Shown piece by piece: positions 1-8,588 of a stretch of DNA of 64,000 bases. The translations under genes were made by a program, and so were the position numbers. Within the stretch, counting starts at the first letter, position 1, and every line of letters begins with the position of its first letter. The notes below the pieces were generated by a model. That model had not been told where the DNA came from. It was given only the letters and a program-made list of their open reading frames with translations, and searched no databases. The DNA is from Palsa-892 sp035295845 (GTDB lineage Bacteria > Pseudomonadota > Alphaproteobacteria > Rhizobiales > Xanthobacteraceae): assembly GCA_035295845.1 (NCBI GenBank), contig DATGIF010000031.1:1-64000 (forward strand), written 5' to 3'.

Positions 1-582
1 GACGCCGACAAGTGGGCGAGCCAGTCGGAGCCGGCCTTGCAAGACAACCGGCCGATCGTGCTCGACCCGATGACCGCTTACCAGGTCACGTCGATCATGG
101 AGGGTGTCGTCCAACGCGGCACCGGCACGGCGCTGCGGGAACTCAATCGTCCGATCGCCGGCAAGACCGGCACCACCAACGACGAGAAGGACGTCTGGTT
201 CATCGGCTTCACGCCCGATCTCGTGGTCGGCTCCTATATCGGCTACGACAAGCCGCGCCATCTCGGCACCGGCGAGAGCGGCGGTCACACCGCGGCGCCC
301 ATTGTCAGGGATTTCATGAAAATGGCGCTCGCCGATACCCCGGCGCAGCCGTTCCGGGTGCCGCCCGGCATCAAGCTCATCCGCATCAACGTGAAGACGG
401 GCCTCCGCGCCGGCCCCGGCGACGACAAGGTGATTCTGGAGGCCTTCAAGCCGGGCACGGCGCCGCCCGACTCCTATTCGGTGATCGGCCTCACCGACGA
501 CAACGGCACGCCCTTCGGCGATCAGGGGGTTTCACCCGAAACCCAGCGCCAGATCGGCCGCGGCCCGCACGGGCTGTGGTGA
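1..582 (+). CDS. mrcA: Penicillin-binding protein 1A, C-terminal part (5' end outside window)
   Basis: Bifunctional class A penicillin-binding protein that polymerises and cross-links peptidoglycan in the periplasm. Only the last 193 codons are present; the reading frame is open from base 1. The transpeptidase KTG box reads GKTGTT at visible residues 54-59, followed by the family-typical DVWFIGFTPDLVVGSYIGYD stretch. The glycosyltransferase domain and the catalytic SxxK must lie upstream. In Rhizobiales this gene commonly precedes prfB; here a two-gene ABC transporter on the opposite strand lies between them. The stop is TGA at 580-582, one base from the stop of the convergent permease gene. 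Confidence 0.93.
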   Translation, partial: DADKWASQSEPALQDNRPIVLDPMTAYQVTSIMEGVVQRGTGTALRELNRPIAGKTGTTNDEKDVWFIGFTPDLVVGSYIGYDKPRHLGTGESGGHTAAPIVRDFMKMALADTPAQPFRVPPGIKLIRINVKTGLRAGPGDDKVILEAFKPGTAPPDSYSVIGLTDDNGTPFGDQGVSPETQRQIGRGPHGLW

Positions 583-583
583 G

Positions 584-2110
584 CTAGCCTTTGCGCGGGC
601 TGATCTCGCGCGCAACCAGCAACACGAGAATGCCGATCGCGGCCGGCGCCAGCGCCAGCGAACTTTCGCTCGCGGCGAGTGCGGCGGTCGCGGCCCAGGC
701 GATCGATGAAAACGCCTCCGCGAAGGTCGCGACCCGCGACGATGTATGACGGCGCCGGAATTGGCTGCGCTTCGCCTGGTTGCGGAACCAGAGTTGAATC
801 ATGGTCGCGGCAATGACCGCGATCGCCATTCCGCCGGCCGCGACCGCCGCCTGCAACGGCGCGACCAGCGCGATCGCCGCCAGAAGCGGCGCGAACACGA
901 TCGCGACCGCGCCGAGCACGCCCTCGACCTTGGCGCGCACGAGAAAGCCCGCGGGCACGGGGGCGGTCGCGACGAGATCGGGCGCGTCCTCGCCGGAGAT
1001 CGCGAGCCACGCGAGCCCGCCCGCGAGCTGGCCCGCCGACATCACCAACACCGGCGTGAGCACGACGAAGAGGCCGCTGCCGTCGCCGTAGCTCCGCCAC
1101 AACAGGAGGGCCGGCGGCAGCAGATAAAGAATCTGCATCAGCGTTTGCGACACGAGCCAGAGATCGCGCCGCAACAGCGTCCACTCTTTTCGCCGCAGCG
1201 CCTGCCTGGGCGAGGCGCCGCGGAAGGCGGCCGCGCGCGCTTGCCGGCCGCGGCCCTGGTCGACACCGGCCGCCGCGATCGCATGTTCGCCGAAACGCGC
1301 GGAGAAAAAGAGAATGGCGGCGGCGAGCAGGGAAAAACACACCGCGGCCACGGCGGCGAGCGCGTCGATATCGCCGAGCATCGCGCGCGCCGGCCACCAG
1401 ACGATGCTTCCGGCATCGGGCGCCCGCGCCACCACCGCTTCGGAAGTGAGAAACGCGAAGCGCGAGATCGTTCCCTGCGAAAGGATCGCCGCCACCTGCA
1501 GCCCGATCACGAAGGCGGCGCCGATCACCGCCGCCACGATCTGCGCGATGAGCCGCGTGCGCTTCGGTCCGATCGTGCGGAAGAGGAGAACCGTGAGCGC
1601 GACCGCGAGTGCCGCCGCCGCCGCGCCCATCGAGACGACGACGCCGTAAGCGGCGAGCCAGTGTGGCCCGTGGCGGATCGCGAGCACATGGATGAAGGGC
1701 CCGGCGAGGAGGGCCGCCATCACCACGGTGCCGAGCGCCATGGTGAGGATGCGCACGGCGAATACTTTCCGCGCCGCGATCGGCGAGGACAGGATGAGAT
1801 CAAGGTCGGCGCGCGTGTAGAATGCGCGCGTCACCGACTCCATCGCCTGCGAGATCATCAGCGACCAGGCCAGAAGCGCCGAGCCGGTGACCACGACGAG
1901 GGTCGTCTTGTCGGGATTGAGGCCGGGATCGGTGACGTTGCGGAGCGCGAGGAGCGCCATGAAATGCATGAAGGCGACGAAGGCGAGAAGCGCGAGCGCC
2001 GCCGCGCGCAGGCTTTTACGCTTGCCCGCGGTCATCATCGAAAACCAGTCGCGCCAGACGAGCCGAAGCTCGTGCGCTGCGAACCAGGCGAGGGTGGCGG
2101 GCGCGCTCAC
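584..2110 (-). CDS. ABC transporter permease (ABC-2 type)
   Basis: A 508-residue integral membrane protein with many hydrophobic segments, for example around residues 35-55, 110-135, 150-175 and 190-210, and a further block near the C terminus. It starts at an ATG that overlaps the stop of the upstream ATPase gene by four bases (ATGA), so the two are translationally coupled and form one transporter. The long cytoplasmic linkers and the pairing with a single ATPase fit an exporter of the ABC-2 class. The substrate cannot be read from the sequence. Confidence 0.8.
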   Translation of the reverse strand: MSAPATLAWFAAHELRLVWRDWFSMMTAGKRKSLRAAALALLAFVAFMHFMALLALRNVTDPGLNPDKTTLVVVTGSALLAWSLMISQAMESVTRAFYTRADLDLILSSPIAARKVFAVRILTMALGTVVMAALLAGPFIHVLAIRHGPHWLAAYGVVVSMGAAAAALAVALTVLLFRTIGPKRTRLIAQIVAAVIGAAFVIGLQVAAILSQGTISRFAFLTSEAVVARAPDAGSIVWWPARAMLGDIDALAAVAAVCFSLLAAAILFFSARFGEHAIAAAGVDQGRGRQARAAAFRGASPRQALRRKEWTLLRRDLWLVSQTLMQILYLLPPALLLWRSYGDGSGLFVVLTPVLVMSAGQLAGGLAWLAISGEDAPDLVATAPVPAGFLVRAKVEGVLGAVAIVFAPLLAAIALVAPLQAAVAAGGMAIAVIAATMIQLWFRNQAKRSQFRRRHTSSRVATFAEAFSSIAWAATAALAASESSLALAPAAIGILVLLVAREISPRKG

Positions 2111-2880
2111 GCGGCGGCGGCTTCCTTGGCGCCGTCCTTGGCGACAAGCGCGAGGAACGTGTCTTCGAGGGTGAAGTCGCTTTTGCCGACTTGTCCGCGC
2201 AGCTCTTCCAGCGTGCCCTCGGCGATCAGCCGGCCGCTCGCGATGATGCCAATGCGGTCCGCGAGCCGCTCGGCGACCTCCAGAATATGCGTGGTCATGA
2301 TCACCGTGCCGCCGGCGCGCACGCGCTCGCCGAGCACGCCCTTCACCTGGCGGGCGGAGCCGGCGTCGAGGCCGGTCAGCGGCTCGTCGAGGATGATCAC
2401 GGTCGGCTCGTGCACGAGCGCGCCCGCGAGCGCCACCTTCTGCCGCATGCCCTTGGAAAATCCTTCGCAGCGCTCATGCGCGTGCGGCGATAGCCCCAGC
2501 CAGCCGAGGAGCTCGCGCGCGCGCGTCTCGGCGACCGTGGCGTCGACACGCCACAGCCCCGCGACGAATTCGAGATATTCGAACGGCGTGAGCTTGTCGT
2601 AGATCATCGGCTCGTCGGAGATCCAGGCCATGAGTCTCTTCGCCGCGACCGGATCGCGGAGCGCGTCGATGCCCGCGATCGAGATCGAGCCCGCGTCCGG
2701 TTTCAGGAGACCGGCGACCATGCGCAAGGTCGTCGTCTTGCCAGCGCCGTTGGGGCCGACGAGGGCGTAGAACTCGCCGCGCTTGACGCAAAGGTCGAGG
2801 CCGTCCACCGCGGGACGGTCGAAGCGCTTGACGAGCCCGCGGAGTTCGAGGGCGAGGGGCGAGGGGGGGCGGGTTTTCAT
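2107..2880 (-). CDS. ABC transporter ATP-binding protein
   Basis: A 257-residue ATPase subunit. Walker A is GPNGAGKTT at residues 42-50, Walker B with the catalytic Glu is IILDEP at 162-167, and the D-loop region TGLD follows. The signature motif is FSKGM at 141-145 rather than LSGGQ, as is common in ABC-2 exporters of the CcmA type. It is first in a two-gene operon with the overlapping permease. The start ATG lies near the divergent prfB promoter region; both directions share about 157 bases of intergenic DNA. Confidence 0.9.
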   Translation of the reverse strand: MKTRPPSPLALELRGLVKRFDRPAVDGLDLCVKRGEFYALVGPNGAGKTTTLRMVAGLLKPDAGSISIAGIDALRDPVAAKRLMAWISDEPMIYDKLTPFEYLEFVAGLWRVDATVAETRARELLGWLGLSPHAHERCEGFSKGMRQKVALAGALVHEPTVIILDEPLTGLDAGSARQVKGVLGERVRAGGTVIMTTHILEVAERLADRIGIIASGRLIAEGTLEELRGQVGKSDFTLEDTFLALVAKDGAKEAAAA

Positions 2881-3037
2881 GCTGGCTCGGGGACGATTGC
2901 GAACTTGCGCGCCGAGCCTAATGCGGAGAAGTTTCGGCGCCGTGAATCGCGCGGCATGGAAAAGCTAAGATTTTAGCGAATTTGCTTTTCTTCCGGAGAT
3001 GATGGAAAACGCGGGCTACAAATCATACGAGGACGCA

Positions 3038-4169
3038 ATGCGCGCCGAGACGCAAAAAATCGTCGAGGAAATCGAGCAGTCAGCCGGGCTGCTGAGGAGG
3101 GCGCTTTGACGTCGAAAAATCGGAAAAGCGCCTAGCCGAACTCAACCGGCTCGCCGAAGACCCCAAGCTCTGGGACGATCCGCAGAAAGGCTCGAAGCTG
3201 ATGCAGGAGCGCACCGCGCTCGGCGCGCGGCTCGACACGTTGAAGCGCATCGAACAGGATCTCAAGGACAATCAGGAGCTGATCGCGCTAGGCGAGGCGG
3301 AGAAGGACGAGAACGTGGTGCGCGAGGCGGAGACCGCGCTCGCAAAACTGAAAGAGGAAACCGGCACGCTCCGCTTCGAGGCGCTTCTTGCCGGCGAGGC
3401 CGATGCCAACGACAGCTATCTCGAAGTGCACGCCGGCGCCGGCGGCACCGAGAGCCAGGATTGGGCCGAGATGCTCTTGCGCATGTACACGCGCTGGGCG
3501 CAGGCGCATCGCTTCAAGGTGAACGTCATCGAGGAGAGCGCGGGCGAGGGCGCCGGCATCAAGTCGGCGACGATCGAGGTGAAGGGCAAGAACGCCTATG
3601 GCTGGCTGAAGACCGAGTCGGGCGTGCACCGGCTCGTGCGGATTTCGCCCTATGACGCCAATGCCCGCCGCCACACTTCGTTTTCGAGCGTCACCGTCTA
3701 TCCCGCGGTCGACGACGACATCAAGATCGACATCGCCGAAAGCGACGTGCGCGTCGACACCATGCGTTCGGGCGGCGCCGGCGGCCAGCACGTCAACAAG
3801 ACCGAAAGCGCCGTGCGCCTCACGCATATTCCGACCGGGATCGCGGTGGTTTCCCAAGGCGACCGCTCGCAGCACAAGAACCGCGCCGAGGCCTGGCGCA
3901 TGCTGCGCGCGAAATTATACGAGGCCGAACTGAAAAAACGCGAGGAGAAGGCCGCCGCCGAGCAGGCGGCGAAAACCGACATTGGCTGGGGCCACCAGAT
4001 CCGTTCCTACGTCTTGCAGCCCTATCAATTGGTGAAGGATCTTCGCACCGGCGTCACCAACACCAGTCCCGATCGCGTGCTCGACGGCGACATCGATGAG
4101 TTCATGGAGGCGGAACTCGGTCGCCGCATTTTCGGCGGCGGCCCGGAAAAGGTGGAAGATGTGGAATAG
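3038..4169 (+). CDS. prfB: Peptide chain release factor 2, expressed through a programmed +1 frameshift
   Basis: RF2 recognises UGA and UAA and triggers peptide release. The first 23 codons (MRAETQKIVEE..., 3038-3106) end at an in-frame TGA at 3107-3109. Reading continues in the +1 frame from 3108 (DVEKSEKRLAEL) to the stop at 4167-4169, giving about 376 residues, the normal RF2 length. The catalytic GGQ sits in SGGAGGQHVNKTES, and the codon-recognition loop reads SPY (VRISPYDANARRH), where E. coli has SPF. The ATG at 3038 has GAGGA a few bases upstream and matches the conserved MRAE start; ATGs at 2999 and 3002 are less likely. The next gene overlaps the 3' end by 11 bases. Confidence 0.95.
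3092..3110 (+). other. RF2 programmed frameshift site
   Basis: The sequence has an internal Shine-Dalgarno-like AGGAGG at 3095-3100, then CTT TGA C at 3104-3110. This is the classic autoregulatory slip site: when RF2 is scarce, the ribosome pauses on UGA and slips from CUU to UUU. Spacing between AGGAGG and CTT is three bases, as in E. coli prfB. Confidence 0.95.
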
Positions 4170-4605
4170 CCGCACGATCCTTGCGGCCGCGTCCGCGATC
4201 GCTCTTCTCGCGATGGCGCAGCCCTCGCGTGCCGCCGACCCGACCGGCATTTGGTTCACGGACGACAACGATGCCCGCGTCCGCATCTATAATTGCGGCC
4301 AAGCTCTCTGCGGCACGATTCTCTCGCTCAGGGAACCCAACGACCCCGCAACCGGCAAGCCCAAGCTCGACAAGTTCAACCAGGATCCAGGCAAACGCGC
4401 CCGGCCTGTGGTCGGCATCGAACTCATGAGCGGCCTGAAACCGAACGGAAAACCGGAACAGTGGGAAGGCTCGCTTTATAACCCCGAAGATGGAAATACG
4501 TACAAAGGTATCCTGACGGTGAAGGATCCGCTGAACTTGGAACTGCAGGGTTGCGTGCTCGGCGGTTTGATTTGCAAATCCGAGATGTGGAAGCGCACAA
4601 ATTGA
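4159..4605 (+). CDS. DUF2147-type exported protein
   Basis: A 148-residue protein with a clear Sec signal peptide: MWNSRT, a hydrophobic core, and a likely cleavage after PSRA at about residue 25. The mature part begins ADPTGIWFTDDNDARVRI and has the DUF2147 layout, a small beta-barrel-like periplasmic domain that starts with a GxW motif and ends near a KSEMW segment. The start ATG at 4159 lies inside the end of prfB (11-base overlap), so the gene is probably co-transcribed with it. Members are known from many proteobacteria, but their function is not established. Confidence 0.8.
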   Translation: MWNSRTILAAASAIALLAMAQPSRAADPTGIWFTDDNDARVRIYNCGQALCGTILSLREPNDPATGKPKLDKFNQDPGKRARPVVGIELMSGLKPNGKPEQWEGSLYNPEDGNTYKGILTVKDPLNLELQGCVLGGLICKSEMWKRTN

Positions 4606-4697
4606 AGGCGTGAAACGGCCGCCTATACCAAGGTAGCTTGCAGGTACCGGGAAGGGCTCCTAGGCTTATTCATGAAAGCGGAGTCGCGGGGGTCGTT

Positions 4698-5174
4698 GTG
4701 TCGCTTTTCCATCCAGCGCCGACTTTGATTCGGTTTGGCAGGCGCGCGGCGCTGATCCTGCCGGTTCTGGCCGCGGCCTCATTCGCAACGGATGTCCGCG
4801 CGCAGTCCGCCGACGTTTATTTTCAACGCAAGCCGCTTTCCATAGCGCCCGACACGCTCGCCGCGCCGGGATTGCCGTCGCCGGTTGAAAATTACGCGGT
4901 GGAGACGCCGTCCTGGGTGTCGGGCATTTCGCCAAAGTTTAACTTCAATGTAACGCCGTGGAAGGAATATCCGCTAAGCCAGGATAGCAAGAATAACTCT
5001 GAAGATTCATTCGGGCGCATTCCCTTGAACGGCGGCTCGTTCGGGCTAGAGGCGGAACAGAAATTCGACCTCAAGAAAATCGCCCCCAACGAATTCGTCG
5101 ACAGCAATACGGAGAAAAACGCGAAGAAGCCGTTTGTCGGCTTCTCCATCATCGCGCCCTATAACTCCGAATAG
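4698..5174 (+). CDS. Exported protein of unknown function
   Basis: An open frame of 158 codons from a GTG at 4698, with a possible earlier TTG start at 4638. The N terminus has Arg residues, then a hydrophobic stretch (ALILPVLAAASFA) ending DVRAQ, which looks like a signal peptide. The mature part is rich in Pro, Asn and Lys with no Cys. It contains SGISPKFNFNV and GFSIIAPYNSE near its C terminus. I do not recognise a family. The base composition is a little lower in GC than its neighbours. It follows the DUF2147 gene in the same direction. Confidence 0.55.
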   Translation: MSLFHPAPTLIRFGRRAALILPVLAAASFATDVRAQSADVYFQRKPLSIAPDTLAAPGLPSPVENYAVETPSWVSGISPKFNFNVTPWKEYPLSQDSKNNSEDSFGRIPLNGGSFGLEAEQKFDLKKIAPNEFVDSNTEKNAKKPFVGFSIIAPYNSE

Positions 5175-5214
5175 GATCGGGCCGCAGCCGGGCATGACGG
5201 GCGCCTTCGCGCCG

Positions 5215-5526
5215 TCACTTCTTCTCCAGCATCAGCGTGCCTTCCTTCTTGATCGCCGGCGTAATCACCTTCGCGAGCTTCGCCAGAAGCCACGGCAATT
5301 CCACGTCGAGCTTCACCTGGTTCTCGGCGATGGCAATGGTGCCCGCCACCTCCTGCATCAGCGCGCTTACCCGGAAAGCGAGCGTGTCGCCGGTCCAGGT
5401 CTCTTCCTTGATCGCCATGACGCTGGCGAAGGTCGTGCGGGCTTCGGCAACGCCATTCTTGATGCGCCGGAGCGCCTCGTCCTTGCCGAGACGATGCGGG
5501 ATCGTCACCGAGATCGTTTCGCGCAT
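5215..5526 (-). CDS. Polyhydroxyalkanoic acid system family protein
   Basis: A 103-residue protein beginning MRETISVTIPHRLGKDEALRRI and ending in a Lys-rich tail (KKEGTLMLEKK). This pattern, an N-terminal strand with IPH and Gly-Lys followed by EA..RI, is typical of the PHA-granule-associated regulator family. The ATG at 5526 is chosen over an upstream start at 5643 because AGGGGG sits just before it and homologues begin there. The class I PHA synthase gene is about 44 kb away in this window, so there is no direct linkage. Confidence 0.75.
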   Translation of the reverse strand: MRETISVTIPHRLGKDEALRRIKNGVAEARTTFASVMAIKEETWTGDTLAFRVSALMQEVAGTIAIAENQVKLDVELPWLLAKLAKVITPAIKKEGTLMLEKK

Positions 5527-5717
5527 GTTCGCCCCCTGAAGGTTCAGGCTCGACCCATGTAGGCGCGGATCATCCCAGCGGAAGAGTTCGCAAGGCGCTC
5601 TGCAAAGAATATTTTGTCCGGTAGCGGGCGCTGCCGTGGCCACATTCTGGTCCGATTGCGTTGCGAAAGAGCGACTTGGGGGGTGCTCGACGCGGAGAAG
5701 CCCGCAGGGACCCTGAT

Positions 5718-6995
5718 ATGTCGACAGCTTTACGGGAAGGCGTTCAGCGCCTCGAAATCACCACGCGGGTGACGCTCGGCGTGCTCGCGCTCGCAAGCGG
5801 CGTCTATACCTATCTCGGCGTGCGCGAATTGCTCAACGGCAACGCCACCGTCGTCTTCTTCGCCGCCGTCATCTACTCGGTCGCGGTTTCGGTGGGCATC
5901 TACGCCTTCTGGACGTATCTCCTGCGCTTCCTGCCGCACGTGCGCGACCATTCGAGCCGGCTCCTGCTCTTCGCCTGCATGGGGCTCGGCGCATTCATGA
6001 TCATTTGCATGTCGGCGTGGCTCAATGCTTCCGCGCTCGCCGGTGCCGCGGCGATCCAGCAGCATCTTGCCATCGCCACGCAAGGCTATACCCGCGATCT
6101 CGACCGCGCCTATTCCAACGCGCTGGCCGCGCAAGGCCTTCTGCCCGATATCCAGATGGCTTCGACGCGTTTCTCGCGGCTTGCGGAATCGGAGCGGCAA
6201 GGCTCGCTCACCGGCACGTCGGGATCGGGCACGGTCGTGCAGTTGCTCACCCAAATGGCGACGCAACTCGACAATCTTTCGCAGCAAGTGACGCAATCGA
6301 ACGACAAGGTGAAGAAGCTCTTCGAGGAGGGCGGCCGGCATCTTGCCAAGATGCGCGAACTCGTCTCGGCGCGCGGGCCCGTTGCCGCGCGCAGCGACCA
6401 GTTCGGCGCCGAGGCGCTCGCGCTCACCGGCGTGATCGGCGCGCTCCAACAGACTTCGGTCGCGCCGGCGGTGAAGCGGGCGGCGGACGGGCTGAGTGCC
6501 GGCTTCATCGCGCCGGCGGCCGGCGGCCGCGGCGATCTCGGCGAGCGGCAGACGGACGTCGTCGGCAAGGTCGAGAGCGCGGTGCAAACGCAAGCCAAGG
6601 CCTTGGCCAACGCCGCCGACAAGATCCTCGACGAGCCGCCGGTCGAGCCCGAGCGCTTCCAGCCGCTGTCTCCGGCCGAGGCCGTCTTACGCTACGCCGG
6701 CGACTTCGTTCCGAGCTGGGCCGGCGCCATCGCCATCGACCTCATGCCCGCGGTTCTCGTGCTTGTGCTTTGCGTGGTGCAGGCGGGCATTCGCCGCGAT
6801 GTCGAGCCCGCCGCCAATGCCAGCAACATGACCGCCGCCGAATTGATCACCGCACTCCAGCTCGCGCGCGAGCTCGAGGAGGCGAACAAGAAAGTCTCGC
6901 CCGCGACGCGCGAGACCGTTGAGGCCGCGGCATCCACGCCCGCGCCGGAGCAGAACGTCACGACGCTGCCGGTCCCGCGCGCGAAGAAGGACTGA
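5718..6995 (+). CDS. Four-helix membrane protein with a long extracytoplasmic helical region
   Basis: A 425-residue protein starting at the ATG at 5718, behind an AGGGA site. Three hydrophobic segments lie near residues 18-36, 43-66 and 80-105, and a fourth near 350-370 (WAGAIAIDLMPAVLVLVLCVV). Between the third and fourth lies about 240 residues of Ala/Gln-rich, largely helical sequence with coiled-coil character (LDNLSQQVTQSNDKVKKL). The C-terminal tail is polar and ends ARAKKD-like. No family is recognised. It is followed after two bases by the ClpP-fold gene and then by an exported hydrolase, so the three are probably one operon. Confidence 0.7.
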   Translation: MSTALREGVQRLEITTRVTLGVLALASGVYTYLGVRELLNGNATVVFFAAVIYSVAVSVGIYAFWTYLLRFLPHVRDHSSRLLLFACMGLGAFMIICMSAWLNASALAGAAAIQQHLAIATQGYTRDLDRAYSNALAAQGLLPDIQMASTRFSRLAESERQGSLTGTSGSGTVVQLLTQMATQLDNLSQQVTQSNDKVKKLFEEGGRHLAKMRELVSARGPVAARSDQFGAEALALTGVIGALQQTSVAPAVKRAADGLSAGFIAPAAGGRGDLGERQTDVVGKVESAVQTQAKALANAADKILDEPPVEPERFQPLSPAEAVLRYAGDFVPSWAGAIAIDLMPAVLVLVLCVVQAGIRRDVEPAANASNMTAAELITALQLARELEEANKKVSPATRETVEAAASTPAPEQNVTTLPVPRAKKD

Positions 6996-6997
6996 TC

Positions 6998-7843
6998 GTG
7001 CAGTGGCTCGAAACCATCCGCGCGCGCTTTGTCGCCTGGTTGAACGATCATCCGGATGACTGGATTCTGAACCGGCTGCTCGGCACCGTGATCGCCGCCA
7101 CGGTCGTGGTCCTGGCTTACGATTATTATCAGATGGCCGCGGTGAGCGGCGCGGAGGAGGCCGCCATCACCGAGGGCGAGCCTTCGCCGGCAGCGCTTCC
7201 CGATTTTTCGCCATCGATTCTTCCCTCGATCCTGCCGCAATTCCGCACCGGCGGCGGCGAGCGCCGCATGCCGTTCCGCAAGCCCGATGGCAAGCTCGCG
7301 GAGAAGATGACGTTCGATCTTGTCGGCGACGGCCGGCTGATCGCGACCGGCATGATCGCGCCCGGCACGGCGGAGGCGTTCAAGGGCGAGGTCGAGAAAC
7401 GCGGCGGCTACATCAAAACGGTTGTGTTGAACTCCACCGGCGGATCGGTATCCGATGCGATCGCCATGGGCCGTTTGATTCGCGAAAGGAAATTCTCGAC
7501 CGCGGTCGAGAACGGAAACTTTTGCGCCTCGTCATGCCCGCTCGTTTTCGCGGGCGGCGTGGATCGGCGCGCCGGCGACAAGGCCGCCATCGGCGTGCAT
7601 CAGGTGTTCTCGCCCACCGACGACCCCGCCGCCAACAACATGAACCAGGCCCAACGTATTTCGGCGGAGTGCCAGAAGTTCCTTGTCGAGATGGGCGTTG
7701 ATCCGAAGCTCTGGATTCACGCGATGGAAACGCCGAAAGAAGAGCTTTATCGCCTGCAGCCCGACGAGTTGATCGCCCTGAAGCTTGCGACCGCGCGCGG
7801 CGGGGAGAAATCGGCCGCCGCGCTCACGCCCTCGGGCTCCTGA
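6998..7843 (+). CDS. COG3904-type ClpP-fold membrane-anchored protein
   Basis: A 281-residue protein with a GTG start two bases after the previous stop. A single hydrophobic segment at about residues 28-45 anchors it, so most of the chain should be periplasmic. The core has the crotonase/ClpP-like pattern: LNSTGGSVSDAIAMGRLIR at 144-162, then FCASSCPLVFAGG at 175-187, and IGVHQVF further on. In the COG3904 family the Ser after CAS is the candidate nucleophile. A protease or peptidase role is plausible but unproven. It is coupled to the upstream membrane protein and followed four bases later by the hydrolase gene. Confidence 0.75.
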   Translation: MQWLETIRARFVAWLNDHPDDWILNRLLGTVIAATVVVLAYDYYQMAAVSGAEEAAITEGEPSPAALPDFSPSILPSILPQFRTGGGERRMPFRKPDGKLAEKMTFDLVGDGRLIATGMIAPGTAEAFKGEVEKRGGYIKTVVLNSTGGSVSDAIAMGRLIRERKFSTAVENGNFCASSCPLVFAGGVDRRAGDKAAIGVHQVFSPTDDPAANNMNQAQRISAECQKFLVEMGVDPKLWIHAMETPKEELYRLQPDELIALKLATARGGEKSAAALTPSGS

Positions 7844-7847
7844 TCCA

Positions 7848-8588
7848 ATGAAATTTTATGCGGCGGCGCTCATTGCTTTGACGCTCGCGGGGCCGGGAAA
7901 GGCCGCCGCGCAAGAAGAGGCGTGGAGCGCGGGAAGGATTTACCTGCCCGCCTCGCTGTCGCAGACGGGGGAAGCCTGCGCCAGCCAGATCGGCGGCAAA
8001 TGCATGGACCGCATCGCCGAAGGCCGCCATCCGGTCATCCTGTTTTTGCACGGCTGCAACGGCGCCCGCCGGCCGAAGGCTTTTCTCGATGTCGGCGCGA
8101 TCGTGATCGAGCCGAACAGCTTCTGGCAGGGCGAGCGCTGCACGCTCAACGCCGGTGAAATGACGCGGCTCCTGACCGAGCGTATAAAGGATGTGGCCGC
8201 CGCCGCGCAACAGCTGCTCGCCGCCCCTTGGGCCGATCCGGCGCGGCTCGTGCTCGCGGGTTTCGACCAGGGCGGCATTGCCGCCGCCCTTTACGACGGT
8301 CCCGAGTTCAGGGCGCGCATTATCCTCGGCTGGCCGTGCCAGTTGCACGCCTCCGGACCGTCGGGCCCGGAGGCGGGCGTGCATGGCGACGGACCGGTGC
8401 TCGCGGTGCAGAGCCGCAACGAAAAGCTTTACAGCCGGCTCAACATCGAGGGCGATTGCGGGCCCGAAATTTCCAGCCGTCCCGGCTCGCACTCGGTGCT
8501 GATCGCCGGCAACGCGCGCGAGATCATGGACCATGCGGCGACGCGCGAGGCGATCGCCGCCTTCGTGCCCGCCGCGCTAGGCGAGTAA
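7848..8588 (+). CDS. Exported alpha/beta hydrolase-fold protein with Asp in the nucleophile elbow
   Basis: A 246-residue protein with a signal peptide (cleavage likely after KAAAQ, about residue 22). An oxyanion-hole-like HGCNG lies at 68-72, and a nucleophile elbow G-F-D-Q-G at 138-142 puts Asp140 where lipases have Ser and dienelactone hydrolases have Cys. A candidate catalytic His is H215 in RPGSHSV. Cys residues at 44, 52, 70, 98, 164 and 204 could form disulfides. It is third in an operon with the two membrane genes. Its 3' end overlaps the convergent EamA gene by 12 bases. Substrate unknown. Confidence 0.7.
   Translation: MKFYAAALIALTLAGPGKAAAQEEAWSAGRIYLPASLSQTGEACASQIGGKCMDRIAEGRHPVILFLHGCNGARRPKAFLDVGAIVIEPNSFWQGERCTLNAGEMTRLLTERIKDVAAAAQQLLAAPWADPARLVLAGFDQGGIAAALYDGPEFRARIILGWPCQLHASGPSGPEAGVHGDGPVLAVQSRNEKLYSRLNIEGDCGPEISSRPGSHSVLIAGNAREIMDHAATREAIAAFVPAALGE

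Noticed and set aside
746..2602. A 618-codon open frame on the + strand
   Set aside because: It is the antisense of the ABC permease and ATPase genes, made of Arg/Gly/His-rich sequence without any domain; GC-rich codon bias opens such frames.
3038..3109. In-frame TGA that looks like a nonsense mutation in prfB
   Set aside because: AGGAGG and CTT TGA C are the programmed frameshift signal, so the gene is intact.
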